Source of the DNA: Sedimenticola sp.
Lineage (GTDB): Bacteria; Pseudomonadota; Gammaproteobacteria; Chromatiales; Chromatiaceae
Direction of reading: 5' to 3'
Assembly (NCBI GenBank): GCA_027068915.1
Contig: JAMOLT010000013.1
Location: 1-64,000 of the forward strand
DNA length: 64,000 nucleotides
Shown here: positions 16,955 through 25,704 of the stretch, one piece after another
Position numbering within the stretch: the first letter of the stretch is position 1
Layout: every line of letters begins with the position of its first letter
Translations under genes and position numbers: made by a program
Notes under the pieces: model-generated
Database searches by the model: none
Seen by the model: only the letters and a program-made list of their open reading frames with translations
Told to the model about the DNA's origin: nothing

Positions 16955-19219
16955 TCATTCCACCATTTGCAGCTTCGGCCCGACAATACGGGCATTGAGA
17001 ACTTTCATCATCCTTTTGATCGCCCGGTCAATAAGCGGCGCCTGCGCATCTTCAAGGAACTTTGCACTGCCATCACGAAAATATGCCGCCAGCTCCGCTT
17101 CCTTCATTTGACCGGCCTTGTTTCCCTGTCCGTCTACAAACACCATGGTGCCGGTAAATTTGCTGCGCCATACCAGTTTACAAATCAGCGGTTCTTCTTC
17201 CGCATCCAGCTGCATGCGAATCCAGCTGCCTTCTTTCATATTTCTTACGCTGACGCTGTGTGCGTCTTCAATCTCCGGCTCGGCAGTATCCACCTGTTTC
17301 TCAGCGGCCTCCTGCTGTACCTGTTGCCCGTCTGAAACAACTTCCCCATGCTTGAGTACACTGATAAAGCAAACCTGGAGCTTATTGAGCATGGCCGAGG
17401 ATTTCTTCTGGTCGAAAGAAATATAACTGAACCCTTTTTTCAGGCCGCTGATCATGTCCGGAATGCTGGACAACAGCTTCTGCCGGTCGATTTCTCCCGA
17501 ATCCCGGCCAAGATACAAGGCCATCAGTTTCGCAATATTTACCGCCTTGACCCAGTTGCTGCCTTCTTCACCTTCCCTCAGGAGAAGGATGGTCATGAGC
17601 TTTTTCCAGGGCTGTTCCAGAATTTCCCTTGCTGCCTCCGGCAAGTAACCCACACCCAGCTCATGCAAAACCTCTTCAACCCGCTGCTTTGCCACTTCCA
17701 GTTTTTCTTCACCTGAAACGGCCTGCGTCAGCCGATCTTCGAGCATTTTCTTGAGTTTGGCGCGCTTTTCCATAAAACGCGCAAAATCTTCAAGAACTTC
17801 ATCGAACAGGGATGCATCCTGGTTGTATTCATGCACAATGCGATCGACGGAGCGCTTTACTTGGAAATGCAGACTCTTCTCGCTACGATCACCATCATCA
17901 CGCCACCCGACCGATGCTGCAGCCAGCTCATTCAGCAGCCGACGCGCCGGGTGCTGCTGATCATTGACAAAAGAATCATCAGCGATGGCCGCCTTGAGTA
18001 CTGGAATCTGCAAACGTGCTATCAGAGCGCGCATGGCATCGGGGAGGCTGGAATCATCCAGCACATGATCGAACAGCATCATGATCACATCGATGGTCTG
18101 CTGCTCTGCATCACCAAACCGGTGGGTGGCATTTCCTGCCTCATCCAGGCACAGGGTCTGGCTAAGCTGCTGGCGAATGCGCTCCTGAACTGCCACCCAT
18201 TCCACATTTTCCAGATCAAGGTCAGAAAGCGCAGCGCTCTGCATACTGCTCAATGCATCCATGACGTTGTTTTTGGGCAATACCGGCAGATGCAGATTCG
18301 CCACTCCGCCAGCTGGATCCCCCGCCACGCCAGGCGCCCCCTGGGCTGTCATTTGACGGACGTACTGCCAAAGCTCCTGCAGGGAAGGGGTAGCTTCATC
18401 CTGCGGAATTTCCGCAGTGCCATCGCCAGTTGCCATGGCGGCATCTTCGGCAGGACGGGGGGTATTTCCGGTGGTGGCAGAAGAACGATTTCTTACCCTT
18501 CCCGCAGAGCGCTGCTGGGCCAGTTCCGGCAACACCCCTTTGTCCGCCAGATAATGATTCATGGTTTCATATACGTCACCAAGACTGGACAGCACGGATT
18601 TTTCAAAACACTTGTAAACAACGATGCGCGCCAGCACTTCTTCCGTTTCCCAGTCATCCAGCACTACACGGAAAATCTCGGAAAGCACTTTAGGACCGGC
18701 CGGATTCTGCTCACTATCAATGGATTCCTTGCCAAGCATATGGGCAAAACGCATGTCCAGGGCATGCAACTCCCTGTGGTACTTCCCAAGAGCCTTGGAG
18801 GCCATTGAGGTTACCGCCAACTCTTCTTCAAGCTCATCCTTTTCCACCAGCGAAAACTCTTCCTCATCTGCACGGCTTCTATTTGCAGATGAGGAAAAGG
18901 AAGATCTGCCCTGCCAGAACGAAGTAAAAGTATTCTGCAGCAGTCTCGGATAGGCTTTTTCCACCTTTACCTGAAACAGCCGAAGACCCCGCATGGCATC
19001 GAAAAACAGGGTCTGGCGGGCATTGCTGGTGGAGTTTTCCGCCAGGCGGTACAGATCATCATCCGCCTGCGCAAACAGGTTATGAACAAGGGGTTTGATT
19101 GCTTGCACCATCATGGTGCCACAGGCATCTGCCTGGACGCCGTATTTTCCCATAGTTGCTTTTGGCGCCTGCCCCCCCTGGGTTTTCTCCAGATAAACAA
19201 TTTTATCGGTAGTAACCAT
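16955..19219 (-). CDS. DUF1631 family protein
   Basis: About 754 residues from the ATG at 19219 (GGGG six bases upstream); an ATG ten codons earlier at 19249 is possible. Long, mainly helical and acidic protein without signal peptide or membrane segments, so cytoplasmic. The C-terminal part has the family's beta-rich module (GSWIRMQLDAEEEPLICKLV, then SKFTGTMVFVDGQGNKAG), which resembles PilZ-like barrels. DUF1631 proteins are widespread in gamma- and betaproteobacteria with no settled function. A terminator follows. Confidence 0.85.
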   Translation of the reverse strand: MVTTDKIVYLEKTQGGQAPKATMGKYGVQADACGTMMVQAIKPLVHNLFAQADDDLYRLAENSTSNARQTLFFDAMRGLRLFQVKVEKAYPRLLQNTFTSFWQGRSSFSSSANRSRADEEEFSLVEKDELEEELAVTSMASKALGKYHRELHALDMRFAHMLGKESIDSEQNPAGPKVLSEIFRVVLDDWETEEVLARIVVYKCFEKSVLSSLGDVYETMNHYLADKGVLPELAQQRSAGRVRNRSSATTGNTPRPAEDAAMATGDGTAEIPQDEATPSLQELWQYVRQMTAQGAPGVAGDPAGGVANLHLPVLPKNNVMDALSSMQSAALSDLDLENVEWVAVQERIRQQLSQTLCLDEAGNATHRFGDAEQQTIDVIMMLFDHVLDDSSLPDAMRALIARLQIPVLKAAIADDSFVNDQQHPARRLLNELAAASVGWRDDGDRSEKSLHFQVKRSVDRIVHEYNQDASLFDEVLEDFARFMEKRAKLKKMLEDRLTQAVSGEEKLEVAKQRVEEVLHELGVGYLPEAAREILEQPWKKLMTILLLREGEEGSNWVKAVNIAKLMALYLGRDSGEIDRQKLLSSIPDMISGLKKGFSYISFDQKKSSAMLNKLQVCFISVLKHGEVVSDGQQVQQEAAEKQVDTAEPEIEDAHSVSVRNMKEGSWIRMQLDAEEEPLICKLVWRSKFTGTMVFVDGQGNKAGQMKEAELAAYFRDGSAKFLEDAQAPLIDRAIKRMMKVLNARIVGPKLQMVE

Positions 19220-19726
19220 GTTGAACCCCAAACCAGTTCCGAAGAACATTTCGTATTACAACATATTAGGAGATCTCCCCCCGACCAACCGTGAGAAACA
19301 TCACAGCATTGACAACCCATGTCACTACTCTGCCAATAAATGTCACAACACCGCTTGCCTCAGGCCTTGACGGCCAGTCCCAACTCCAACATTAGGACTA
19401 TCGTACTAATAAAAACAGAAAACAATTTATTTGTTATTTATTATGTACTTACACTCTCCCTGGAGGGAAACAACAAAAAATAAAAAATAATCTTATCATC
19501 CGAAAATGAAAAATCTCTGTAACGGTCTATACTTGACAGAAACAGGACTGACCGAAATGAACAGGCTCAAACTAAAATCCGTCATTGGGCAGAGATGGCA
19601 GCCATATGGGCACCCCCCATCCCTTCTGTCTCCTGGCAACGAATCAGTGCTGCATACATTCAGAACAGGTAACCGCCCCTATCGCACCATACATTTTCCC
19701 GGTATACGCCGGAAGGAGTTGTGATC
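19220..19726. other. Intergenic region upstream of the beta-oxidation cluster
   Basis: About 500 bases between divergent genes. It contains a near-perfect 20-bp palindrome (19391-19410), an AT-rich tract (19411-19500) and a TTGACA at 19533-19538 without a good -10 partner at 17 bases. No convincing gene was found; a 72-codon frame at 19506-19724 has no coding character. Confidence 0.5.
19391..19410. promoter_or_regulatory. 20-bp operator-like palindrome
   Basis: ATTAGGACTATCGTACTAAT reads the same on both strands at 16 of 20 positions (ATTAGnACnATnGTnCTAAT). Size and symmetry fit a dimeric regulator site. It lies about 320 bases before the acyl-CoA dehydrogenase start and 170 bases before the DUF1631 start. 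The cognate regulator is unknown. Confidence 0.55.
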
Positions 19727-22192
19727 ATGTGGTTTCTAGGACTCATTGTCATTCTGGCCATCGCCTGGTACCTGGCCTACCGGGAAGCAAGCGCTGGCCC
19801 GTGGATTGCACTGTTTGCAGGTAGTATAGCGGCAGTTACCTTTGGAACAGACATCCAGTGGTACCTGTCTGTTTTCTTGTGGCTGACGGCAGGCGGTTTG
19901 ATTCTGTTGCTTGGCGTTCCGGCAATACGTCAGAAAACCATAACCGCGAAACTGCTGGGGCTGTTCCGCAAGGTGGCACCTGCCATGTCCAAAACCGAAC
20001 GGGAAGCGCTGGAAGCGGGGAGCATCTGGTGGGATGCCGAGCTGTTCAGCGGCCGTCCCGACTGGGACAAGCTGCTCAACACTCCGCGCCCTCAGCTTTC
20101 CGAGCAGGAGCAGGCGTTTCTTGATGGCCCGGTGGAAACGCTGTGCACAATGCTCGACGACTGGAAGATTACCCACGAGGATCAGGATCTACCTCCGGAA
20201 GTCTGGAATTTCATCCGCGAAAAGCGCTTTTTTGGCCTGGTGATCCCCGAAGAATATGGCGGTCTGGAGTTTTCCGCCCAGGCGCATTCTGCGGTAGTGA
20301 TGAAGATTTCCAGCCGTAGCATCGTTGCCGCCGTAACCGTGATGGTGCCCAATTCCCTGGGGCCGGGCAAACTGCTGCTGCACTACGGCACCCAGGCGCA
20401 ACGTGACCACTATCTGCCACGCCTCGCCAGGGGTGAGGAAATCCCCTGCTTCGCCCTCACCGGCCCAGATGCCGGCAGCGACGCCGGCGCCCTCCCGGAT
20501 ACCGGCATCGTCACCCACGGAGAATGGGAAGGAAAAACCGTACTTGGCGTGCGCCTCAACTGGGAAAAGCGTTATATCACTCTCGGGCCAGTGGCCACCA
20601 TCATTGGCCTGGCTTTTCACCTGTATGACCCGGAGCATCTGCTAGGAAAAGAAGAGCACCTCGGCATCACCCTGGCGCTCATCCCCAGAAACACCCCGGG
20701 CGTGACCATTGGGGCCAGGCATATCCCCATCGATATACCCTTCCAGAACGGGCCCAACTGGGGCAAGGATGTCTTTATCCCCATGAGTCAGCTGGTCGGC
20801 GAGCAAGAGTTCATCGGCAAGGGCTGGCGCATGCTCATGGAATCCCTGGCGGAAGGGCGCAGCATATCCCTGCCCGCCCTGTCAGTGGGAGCCGCCAAGG
20901 TCAGCAGCCGGTACACTGGCGCCTACGCCGCTATTCGCCAGCAATTCAGCATGCCCATCGGGCGGTTTGAAGGTGTTGAAGAAGCGCTGGCGCGCATCGC
21001 GGGACTGACCTATCAGATGGACGCGGCACGCAAGCTTACCCTGTGCGCCCTGGATACGGGAGAAATGCCTTCCGTCATTTCCGCCATCATCAAATACCAT
21101 TTGACGGAAGGCTATCGCCAGCTGATCAATGACGCCATGGACATTCAGGCTGGCAGTGGCATTTCCCTGGGACCGGCAAACCTGATTGGCCGCGCCTACC
21201 AGTCCCTGCCCATCGCCGTAACCGTGGAAGGGGCCAATATACTCACCCGCAATATGATCATCTTCGGCCAGGGCGCCATGCGCTGCCACCCGTGGATCAT
21301 GAAGGAATTTGCCGCAGTGGAGACCAAAGATCCCGCTCGGGCCATCACTGATTTCGATCACGCCATATTCGGACATGTGGGATTTCTCCTGGGCAATGCC
21401 ACCCGCAGCCTGTTCCTTGGGCTCACCCGGGGACGCTTGTCCCATTCTCCGGTAACAGGGCCAGCCAAGCGCTATTACCAGAGGCTCAACTGGATGAGTT
21501 CAGCCTTCGCCCTGGCCGCCGACACCACCATGATGACCCTGGGCGCGGCGCTGAAGCGCAAGGAACGCCTCTCGGCGCGTCTCGGGGATGTACTGAGCGA
21601 AATGTATCTGACCTCCGCGGTGCTCAAGCAGTTTGAAGATGATGGCTGCCGCGAAGAAGACCTTCCCCTGTTGCACTGGGCATGCGCGCATTCCTTCCAT
21701 CGTATGCAGGAAAGTCTGCGCTTGCTGGCCCGCAATCTTCCCTTCCGCCCCGCGGGCTGGGCGCTCAGGTTGCTGCTGTTTCCCAGCGGTCTCCCCTATG
21801 CACCGCCCGATGACCGTATCAGCCACAAAGTCGCGCAACTGCTGCTGCACCCTTGCGGCAGCAGGGACCGGCTCACCCAAGGCATCTTCCTGACCGATGA
21901 CGAACGCTTCCGCCAGGGCGTGATCGAGCAAGCCTTCTCCCAGGCTGGCGTAACCGCACCCATCGAAAAAACCCTGCGCAATGCACACCATGCGGGCCTC
22001 ATCACCGCCGAGGACAGGATCGAACAGGCGCAGGAAGCACTGGAGAAAGGCCTGATCTCCGAGCAGGAACTCGAGGACATAAAGAAAATGCATCTGCTGC
22101 GCCGTCAGGTGATCACCGTCGACAGTTTCGAGGACTATGGCAAACAGTACCTGTTACAGCCGGAAACCAAGATCAGCAACCATGTGGCCTGA
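19727..22192 (+). CDS. fadE: Membrane-associated acyl-CoA dehydrogenase, FadE type
   Basis: 821 residues, close to 814 in E. coli FadE. The ATG at 19727 was chosen because AAGGAG stands eight bases upstream; a GTG at 19721 is too close to it. Two N-terminal hydrophobic segments (WFLGLIVILAIAWYLAY; a second through WYLSVFLWLTAGGLILLLG) mark the FadE type. The central flavin domain has FALTGPDAGSDAGALPDTG and later QAGSGISLGP and VTVEGANILTRN. It catalyses the first, FAD-dependent step of fatty-acid beta-oxidation. A thiolase gene begins three bases after the stop. Confidence 0.93.
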   Translation: MWFLGLIVILAIAWYLAYREASAGPWIALFAGSIAAVTFGTDIQWYLSVFLWLTAGGLILLLGVPAIRQKTITAKLLGLFRKVAPAMSKTEREALEAGSIWWDAELFSGRPDWDKLLNTPRPQLSEQEQAFLDGPVETLCTMLDDWKITHEDQDLPPEVWNFIREKRFFGLVIPEEYGGLEFSAQAHSAVVMKISSRSIVAAVTVMVPNSLGPGKLLLHYGTQAQRDHYLPRLARGEEIPCFALTGPDAGSDAGALPDTGIVTHGEWEGKTVLGVRLNWEKRYITLGPVATIIGLAFHLYDPEHLLGKEEHLGITLALIPRNTPGVTIGARHIPIDIPFQNGPNWGKDVFIPMSQLVGEQEFIGKGWRMLMESLAEGRSISLPALSVGAAKVSSRYTGAYAAIRQQFSMPIGRFEGVEEALARIAGLTYQMDAARKLTLCALDTGEMPSVISAIIKYHLTEGYRQLINDAMDIQAGSGISLGPANLIGRAYQSLPIAVTVEGANILTRNMIIFGQGAMRCHPWIMKEFAAVETKDPARAITDFDHAIFGHVGFLLGNATRSLFLGLTRGRLSHSPVTGPAKRYYQRLNWMSSAFALAADTTMMTLGAALKRKERLSARLGDVLSEMYLTSAVLKQFEDDGCREEDLPLLHWACAHSFHRMQESLRLLARNLPFRPAGWALRLLLFPSGLPYAPPDDRISHKVAQLLLHPCGSRDRLTQGIFLTDDERFRQGVIEQAFSQAGVTAPIEKTLRNAHHAGLITAEDRIEQAQEALEKGLISEQELEDIKKMHLLRRQVITVDSFEDYGKQYLLQPETKISNHVA

Positions 22193-22195
22193 ACC

Positions 22196-23515
22196 ATGAA
22201 CAGTGAAACCAGTACATCCGACATCCCCCAGGACAACCCGGTGTTCATCATCGATGGCGCCCGCACCCCGCAGCTCAAGGCGGGCGGCCCGCCGGGGCCT
22301 TTCCGCGCCAGCGATCTGGCGGTGTCTGCCGCCAGATCATTATTGTTGCGCATGCCCTTCGACGCTTCCGCCCTGGATGAAGTGATTTTCGGCTGCGTGT
22401 CCTCCGGCCCGGATGAAGCCAATATCGCCCGGGTCGTCTCCCTGCGCCTGGGTTGTGGCGACAAGGTTCCCGCATTCAGCGTACAACGAAACTGCGCCTC
22501 GGGCATGCAGGCCCTGGACAGCGCAGCCAAGGATATCGCCAGCGGCAGGGCGGATCTGATTCTGGCGGGCGGCACGGAAGCCATGAGCCATCATCCCGTC
22601 ATACTCAACAATGCCATGGTCGCCTGGCTGGCCGCCTGGAACCAGGCGCGCAATCTTCCCGCCCGTATCCGCACTTTGGGAAAGCTCAAAGTCTCCCATT
22701 TCAAACCCGTCATCGCCATTCTCCGGGGGCTTACCGATCCTGTGGTCGGGCTTTCCATGGGACAGACGGCGGAACAGCTGGCGGAAGATTTCAACATCAG
22801 CCGGGAAAGCATGGATCAATACGCCATGCGCAGCCACCAGCGTCTGGCGGAAGCCATGGAAAATGGCTACCTGGATGAAATCATTCCCCTGTACGACAAG
22901 GAAGGAAACATCTATACCACAGACAACGGGGTTCGCCCGGACAGCAGCATGGAAAAACTGGCCAGGCTCAAGCCGGTATTCGACCGCCCCGTGGGCAAGG
23001 TAACCGCCGGCAACAGCGCCCAGATCACCGACGGCGCAGCCTGTCTGCTGCTGGCTTCCGCCAGGGCGGTGGAAGAGCATCAGCTGCCGGTGCTGGGGCG
23101 CATCGTGGACAGCCAGTGGGCGGGACTGGAACCGGCGCGCATGGGTTTGGGGCCGGTATACGCCATGGCGCCTGTTCTCCTGCGACATCAGCTCGACAGC
23201 AGCGACATCGACTACTGGGAGATCAACGAGGCCTTTGCCGCCCAGGTGCTCGCCTGCATGCGCGCATGGCAGGATCAGGACTTCTGCATGCAGTCCCTGG
23301 GGCTGCCCCGGGCCTTTTCCCCCATCCCGGAAGACAAGCTGAACATCGACGGCGGCGGCATCAGCCTCGGCCATCCCGTGGGCGCCAGCGGCGCACGCAT
23401 CGTTCTGCATCTGCTCAAGGTGCTGGAACGGAACCAGGCGAAACGGGGCATGGCCAGCCTCTGCATCGGCGGCGGGCAAGGCGGCGCCATGCTGGTTGAG
23501 AGGATCGAATCATGA
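22196..23515 (+). CDS. Acetyl-CoA acyltransferase (thiolase, FadI/FadA-like)
   Basis: 439 residues. It cleaves 3-ketoacyl-CoA with CoA in the last step of beta-oxidation. The nucleophilic cysteine is in RNCASGMQAL near residue 100. NEAFAAQVL, the histidine motif GHPVGASGAR and the second cysteine in CIGGGQGGAM are all present, so it should be active. The length fits FadI better than FadA (about 387). It follows fadE by three bases, and its stop overlaps the next start (ATGA), giving a fadE-thiolase-hydratase/dehydrogenase operon. Confidence 0.92.
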   Translation: MNSETSTSDIPQDNPVFIIDGARTPQLKAGGPPGPFRASDLAVSAARSLLLRMPFDASALDEVIFGCVSSGPDEANIARVVSLRLGCGDKVPAFSVQRNCASGMQALDSAAKDIASGRADLILAGGTEAMSHHPVILNNAMVAWLAAWNQARNLPARIRTLGKLKVSHFKPVIAILRGLTDPVVGLSMGQTAEQLAEDFNISRESMDQYAMRSHQRLAEAMENGYLDEIIPLYDKEGNIYTTDNGVRPDSSMEKLARLKPVFDRPVGKVTAGNSAQITDGAACLLLASARAVEEHQLPVLGRIVDSQWAGLEPARMGLGPVYAMAPVLLRHQLDSSDIDYWEINEAFAAQVLACMRAWQDQDFCMQSLGLPRAFSPIPEDKLNIDGGGISLGHPVGASGARIVLHLLKVLERNQAKRGMASLCIGGGQGGAMLVERIES

Positions 23516-25539
23516 ACAAACATTTCCATGTGCAATACGATGAACAGCAGCTTGCCTGGCTGTATTTCGACGCCGCCGACGCCACAACCAATGTGCTCAC
23601 GGAAGAGGCGCTGGAAGAATTCGATCAACAATTGCTCGGCATTGCCCAGACCCATCCCAAGGGATTGGTGATTCTCTCCGCCAAGAAAAGCGGCTTTATT
23701 GCCGGGGCGGATGTAAAGGCCTTTGCCGCCATCCACTCCGCCGAAACGGCAAAAAAGCTGATTCTGCGCGCCCATGATATTTTTCATCGCCTGGAGGCCC
23801 TGCCCTTTCCCAGCGTAGCGCTGATTCACGGCTTCTGTCTGGGCGGCGGACTGGAACTGGCCCTGGCCTGCCGCTATCGCGTTGCCAGCACGGATCCGGC
23901 CACCCGGCTGGGGTTTCCCGAAGTGCGGCTGGGCATCTTTCCCGGCTTTGGCGGCAGTGTGCGAAGCATCAAGCTGCTGGGGCATCTGCCAGCGATGCAG
24001 ATGATGCTGTCGGGGCGTTCGCTCAGCGCCAGAGCAGCCAGGCGCATCCACCTGGTGGATTACGCCGTCCCACAGCGGCAACTGAAAAACACCGCCCGCA
24101 AGCTCATCGAAGAACAGCCATCCCAACACCAGCCCGGCTTGCTGCAACGCATTCCGGGGAACTTCATCCTGCGCCCCGCAGTGGCCCGCATACTGAAAAA
24201 ACAGGTAGCAAAACGAGTACGGCAATCCCACTACCCGGCACCCTATGCGTTGATCACGCACTGGCAACAAAATGCCGGAAATACCACGCAGATGTATACC
24301 AGTGAAGCGCAACAGGTATCCTCCCTGCTCACGGGAGAAACCGCACAGAATCTGATTCGCGTATTCTTGTTGCAGGATCGCCTCAAGGGATTGGCGGAAA
24401 AAAGCAGCTTTCAGGCAAAACAGGTGCATGTCATCGGCGGCGGCGTCATGGGCGGGGATATCGCGGCCTGGTGCGTATTGCGGGGACTCAAGGTGACCCT
24501 GCAGGATCGCGCCCCGGAGTATCTTGGACGCGCCATTGCCCGCGCCCATAACCTGTTCCAGAAAAAGCTCAGGGATCGCTACCTGGTGCAGGACGCCATG
24601 GATCGCTTGCTTCCGGATCACCTCGGCAAAGGCGTGGGAAAAGCAGACGTGGTGATCGAGGCGATCTTCGAAGACATAGAGGCCAAACAAAGGCTGTACG
24701 AAAAAGTGGAGCCACAGATGAAAGCAGCCGCACTGCTGGCCACCAATACTTCCAGCATTCCCCTGGAAAAACTGGCGGAAAAACTACAGCATCCGGCCCG
24801 GCTCATCGGTTTGCATTTCTTCAATCCGGTGGCAAAAATGCCTCTGGTCGAAATTGTCACCCAGGAGGACAACCCGCCCCCGTTGATCGCGGATGCAACC
24901 CGCTTCACCAAAGCCATCGGCAAACTCCCGCTGCCGGTAAAAAGCCGGCCGGGATTCCTGGTCAATCGCGTGCTTATGCCCTATCTGCTGGAAGCCGTCA
25001 CCCTGTTGGAAGAAGGCGTTCCCGCCGCCGACATCGACGCAGCCGCCATCCGCTTCGGCATGCCCATGGGGCCGGTAGAGCTCGCCGATACCGTGGGTCT
25101 GGATATTTGCCTGTCAGTGGCGGAGAAACTCGCAGAAACCCTGCACAATGAAGTGCCGGAAAACCTGCGGAACAAGGTAGAGGCCGGCCATCTCGGGAAG
25201 AAATCGGGGCAAGGCTTCTACACCTGGAGCAAGGGCAAGGCGCAAAAGGGAACCGCCAACGCGGCGGAAGAAAAGCTGGATCACTATGCCGAACGCATGG
25301 TATTGCGCCTGATAAACGAGTCCATGGCCTGCCTGCGCGAAGCAATCGTGGAAGATGCGGACCTGCTGGATGCAGGGGTCATCTTCGGCACCGGGTTTGC
25401 ACCATTTCGCGGCGGCCCCATGCACTATGCGGATAAAATCGGCAAGACGGAAATTCTCAGCAAACTCGGGAAACTGGAATACACTTATGGTAGTCGCTTT
25501 ACTCCCGACCCGGGTTGGGAAAACCATTTTGCAAAATAG
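23512..25539 (+). CDS. Fatty-acid oxidation multifunctional enzyme (enoyl-CoA hydratase / 3-hydroxyacyl-CoA dehydrogenase)
   Basis: 675 residues, slightly shorter than E. coli FadB/FadJ (about 715-730). The N-terminal crotonase domain keeps both catalytic glutamates (GGGLELALACRYR and GFPEVRLGIFPGFGG). The central Rossmann fold starts at VIGGGVMGGDIAAW, and the dehydrogenase histidine is in GLHFFNPVAKMPLVEI. A C-terminal dehydrogenase domain with GQGFYTW follows. It carries out the second and third steps of beta-oxidation and would partner with the thiolase before it. Its TAG stop lies at the first bases of a palindromic 158-bp element. Confidence 0.92.
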   Translation: MNKHFHVQYDEQQLAWLYFDAADATTNVLTEEALEEFDQQLLGIAQTHPKGLVILSAKKSGFIAGADVKAFAAIHSAETAKKLILRAHDIFHRLEALPFPSVALIHGFCLGGGLELALACRYRVASTDPATRLGFPEVRLGIFPGFGGSVRSIKLLGHLPAMQMMLSGRSLSARAARRIHLVDYAVPQRQLKNTARKLIEEQPSQHQPGLLQRIPGNFILRPAVARILKKQVAKRVRQSHYPAPYALITHWQQNAGNTTQMYTSEAQQVSSLLTGETAQNLIRVFLLQDRLKGLAEKSSFQAKQVHVIGGGVMGGDIAAWCVLRGLKVTLQDRAPEYLGRAIARAHNLFQKKLRDRYLVQDAMDRLLPDHLGKGVGKADVVIEAIFEDIEAKQRLYEKVEPQMKAAALLATNTSSIPLEKLAEKLQHPARLIGLHFFNPVAKMPLVEIVTQEDNPPPLIADATRFTKAIGKLPLPVKSRPGFLVNRVLMPYLLEAVTLLEEGVPAADIDAAAIRFGMPMGPVELADTVGLDICLSVAEKLAETLHNEVPENLRNKVEAGHLGKKSGQGFYTWSKGKAQKGTANAAEEKLDHYAERMVLRLINESMACLREAIVEDADLLDAGVIFGTGFAPFRGGPMHYADKIGKTEILSKLGKLEYTYGSRFTPDPGWENHFAK

Positions 25540-25694
25540 GGCCTGTTATTATTAACCCGGTGACCATTCAGTTTACGCTCAGCCGGCAAGACAGAATGAG
25601 TAGAGTGTAGTGACACTACATGAACGAATGACAACGCCGCTGGGTGGAAAAACAGCCCCGGCAGAGTCTATTGAATTAGTGTTAACAGACCCTA
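25537..25694. mobile_element. Possible short palindromic element between beta-oxidation genes
   Basis: The ends TAGGGCCTGTTA (25537-25548) and TAACAGACCCTA (25683-25694) are inverted repeats matching at 11 of 12 positions. In the middle is the palindrome TGTAGTGACACTACA. The left end coincides with the TAG stop of the multifunctional enzyme, and the right end lies against the AGGAGG of the acyl-CoA ligase gene. It has no coding capacity. A MITE is the best guess; an mRNA structure is the alternative. Confidence 0.5.
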
Positions 25695-25704
25695 GGAGGC
25701 ATGC

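Noticed and set aside
19506-19724. 72-codon frame before fadE
   Set aside because: No ribosome-binding site of note, no protein-like composition, and it overlaps the fadE leader.
22340-24690. Long minus-strand frames opposite the thiolase and multifunctional enzyme genes
   Set aside because: They lie antisense to genes with complete catalytic motifs and have no recognisable domains.
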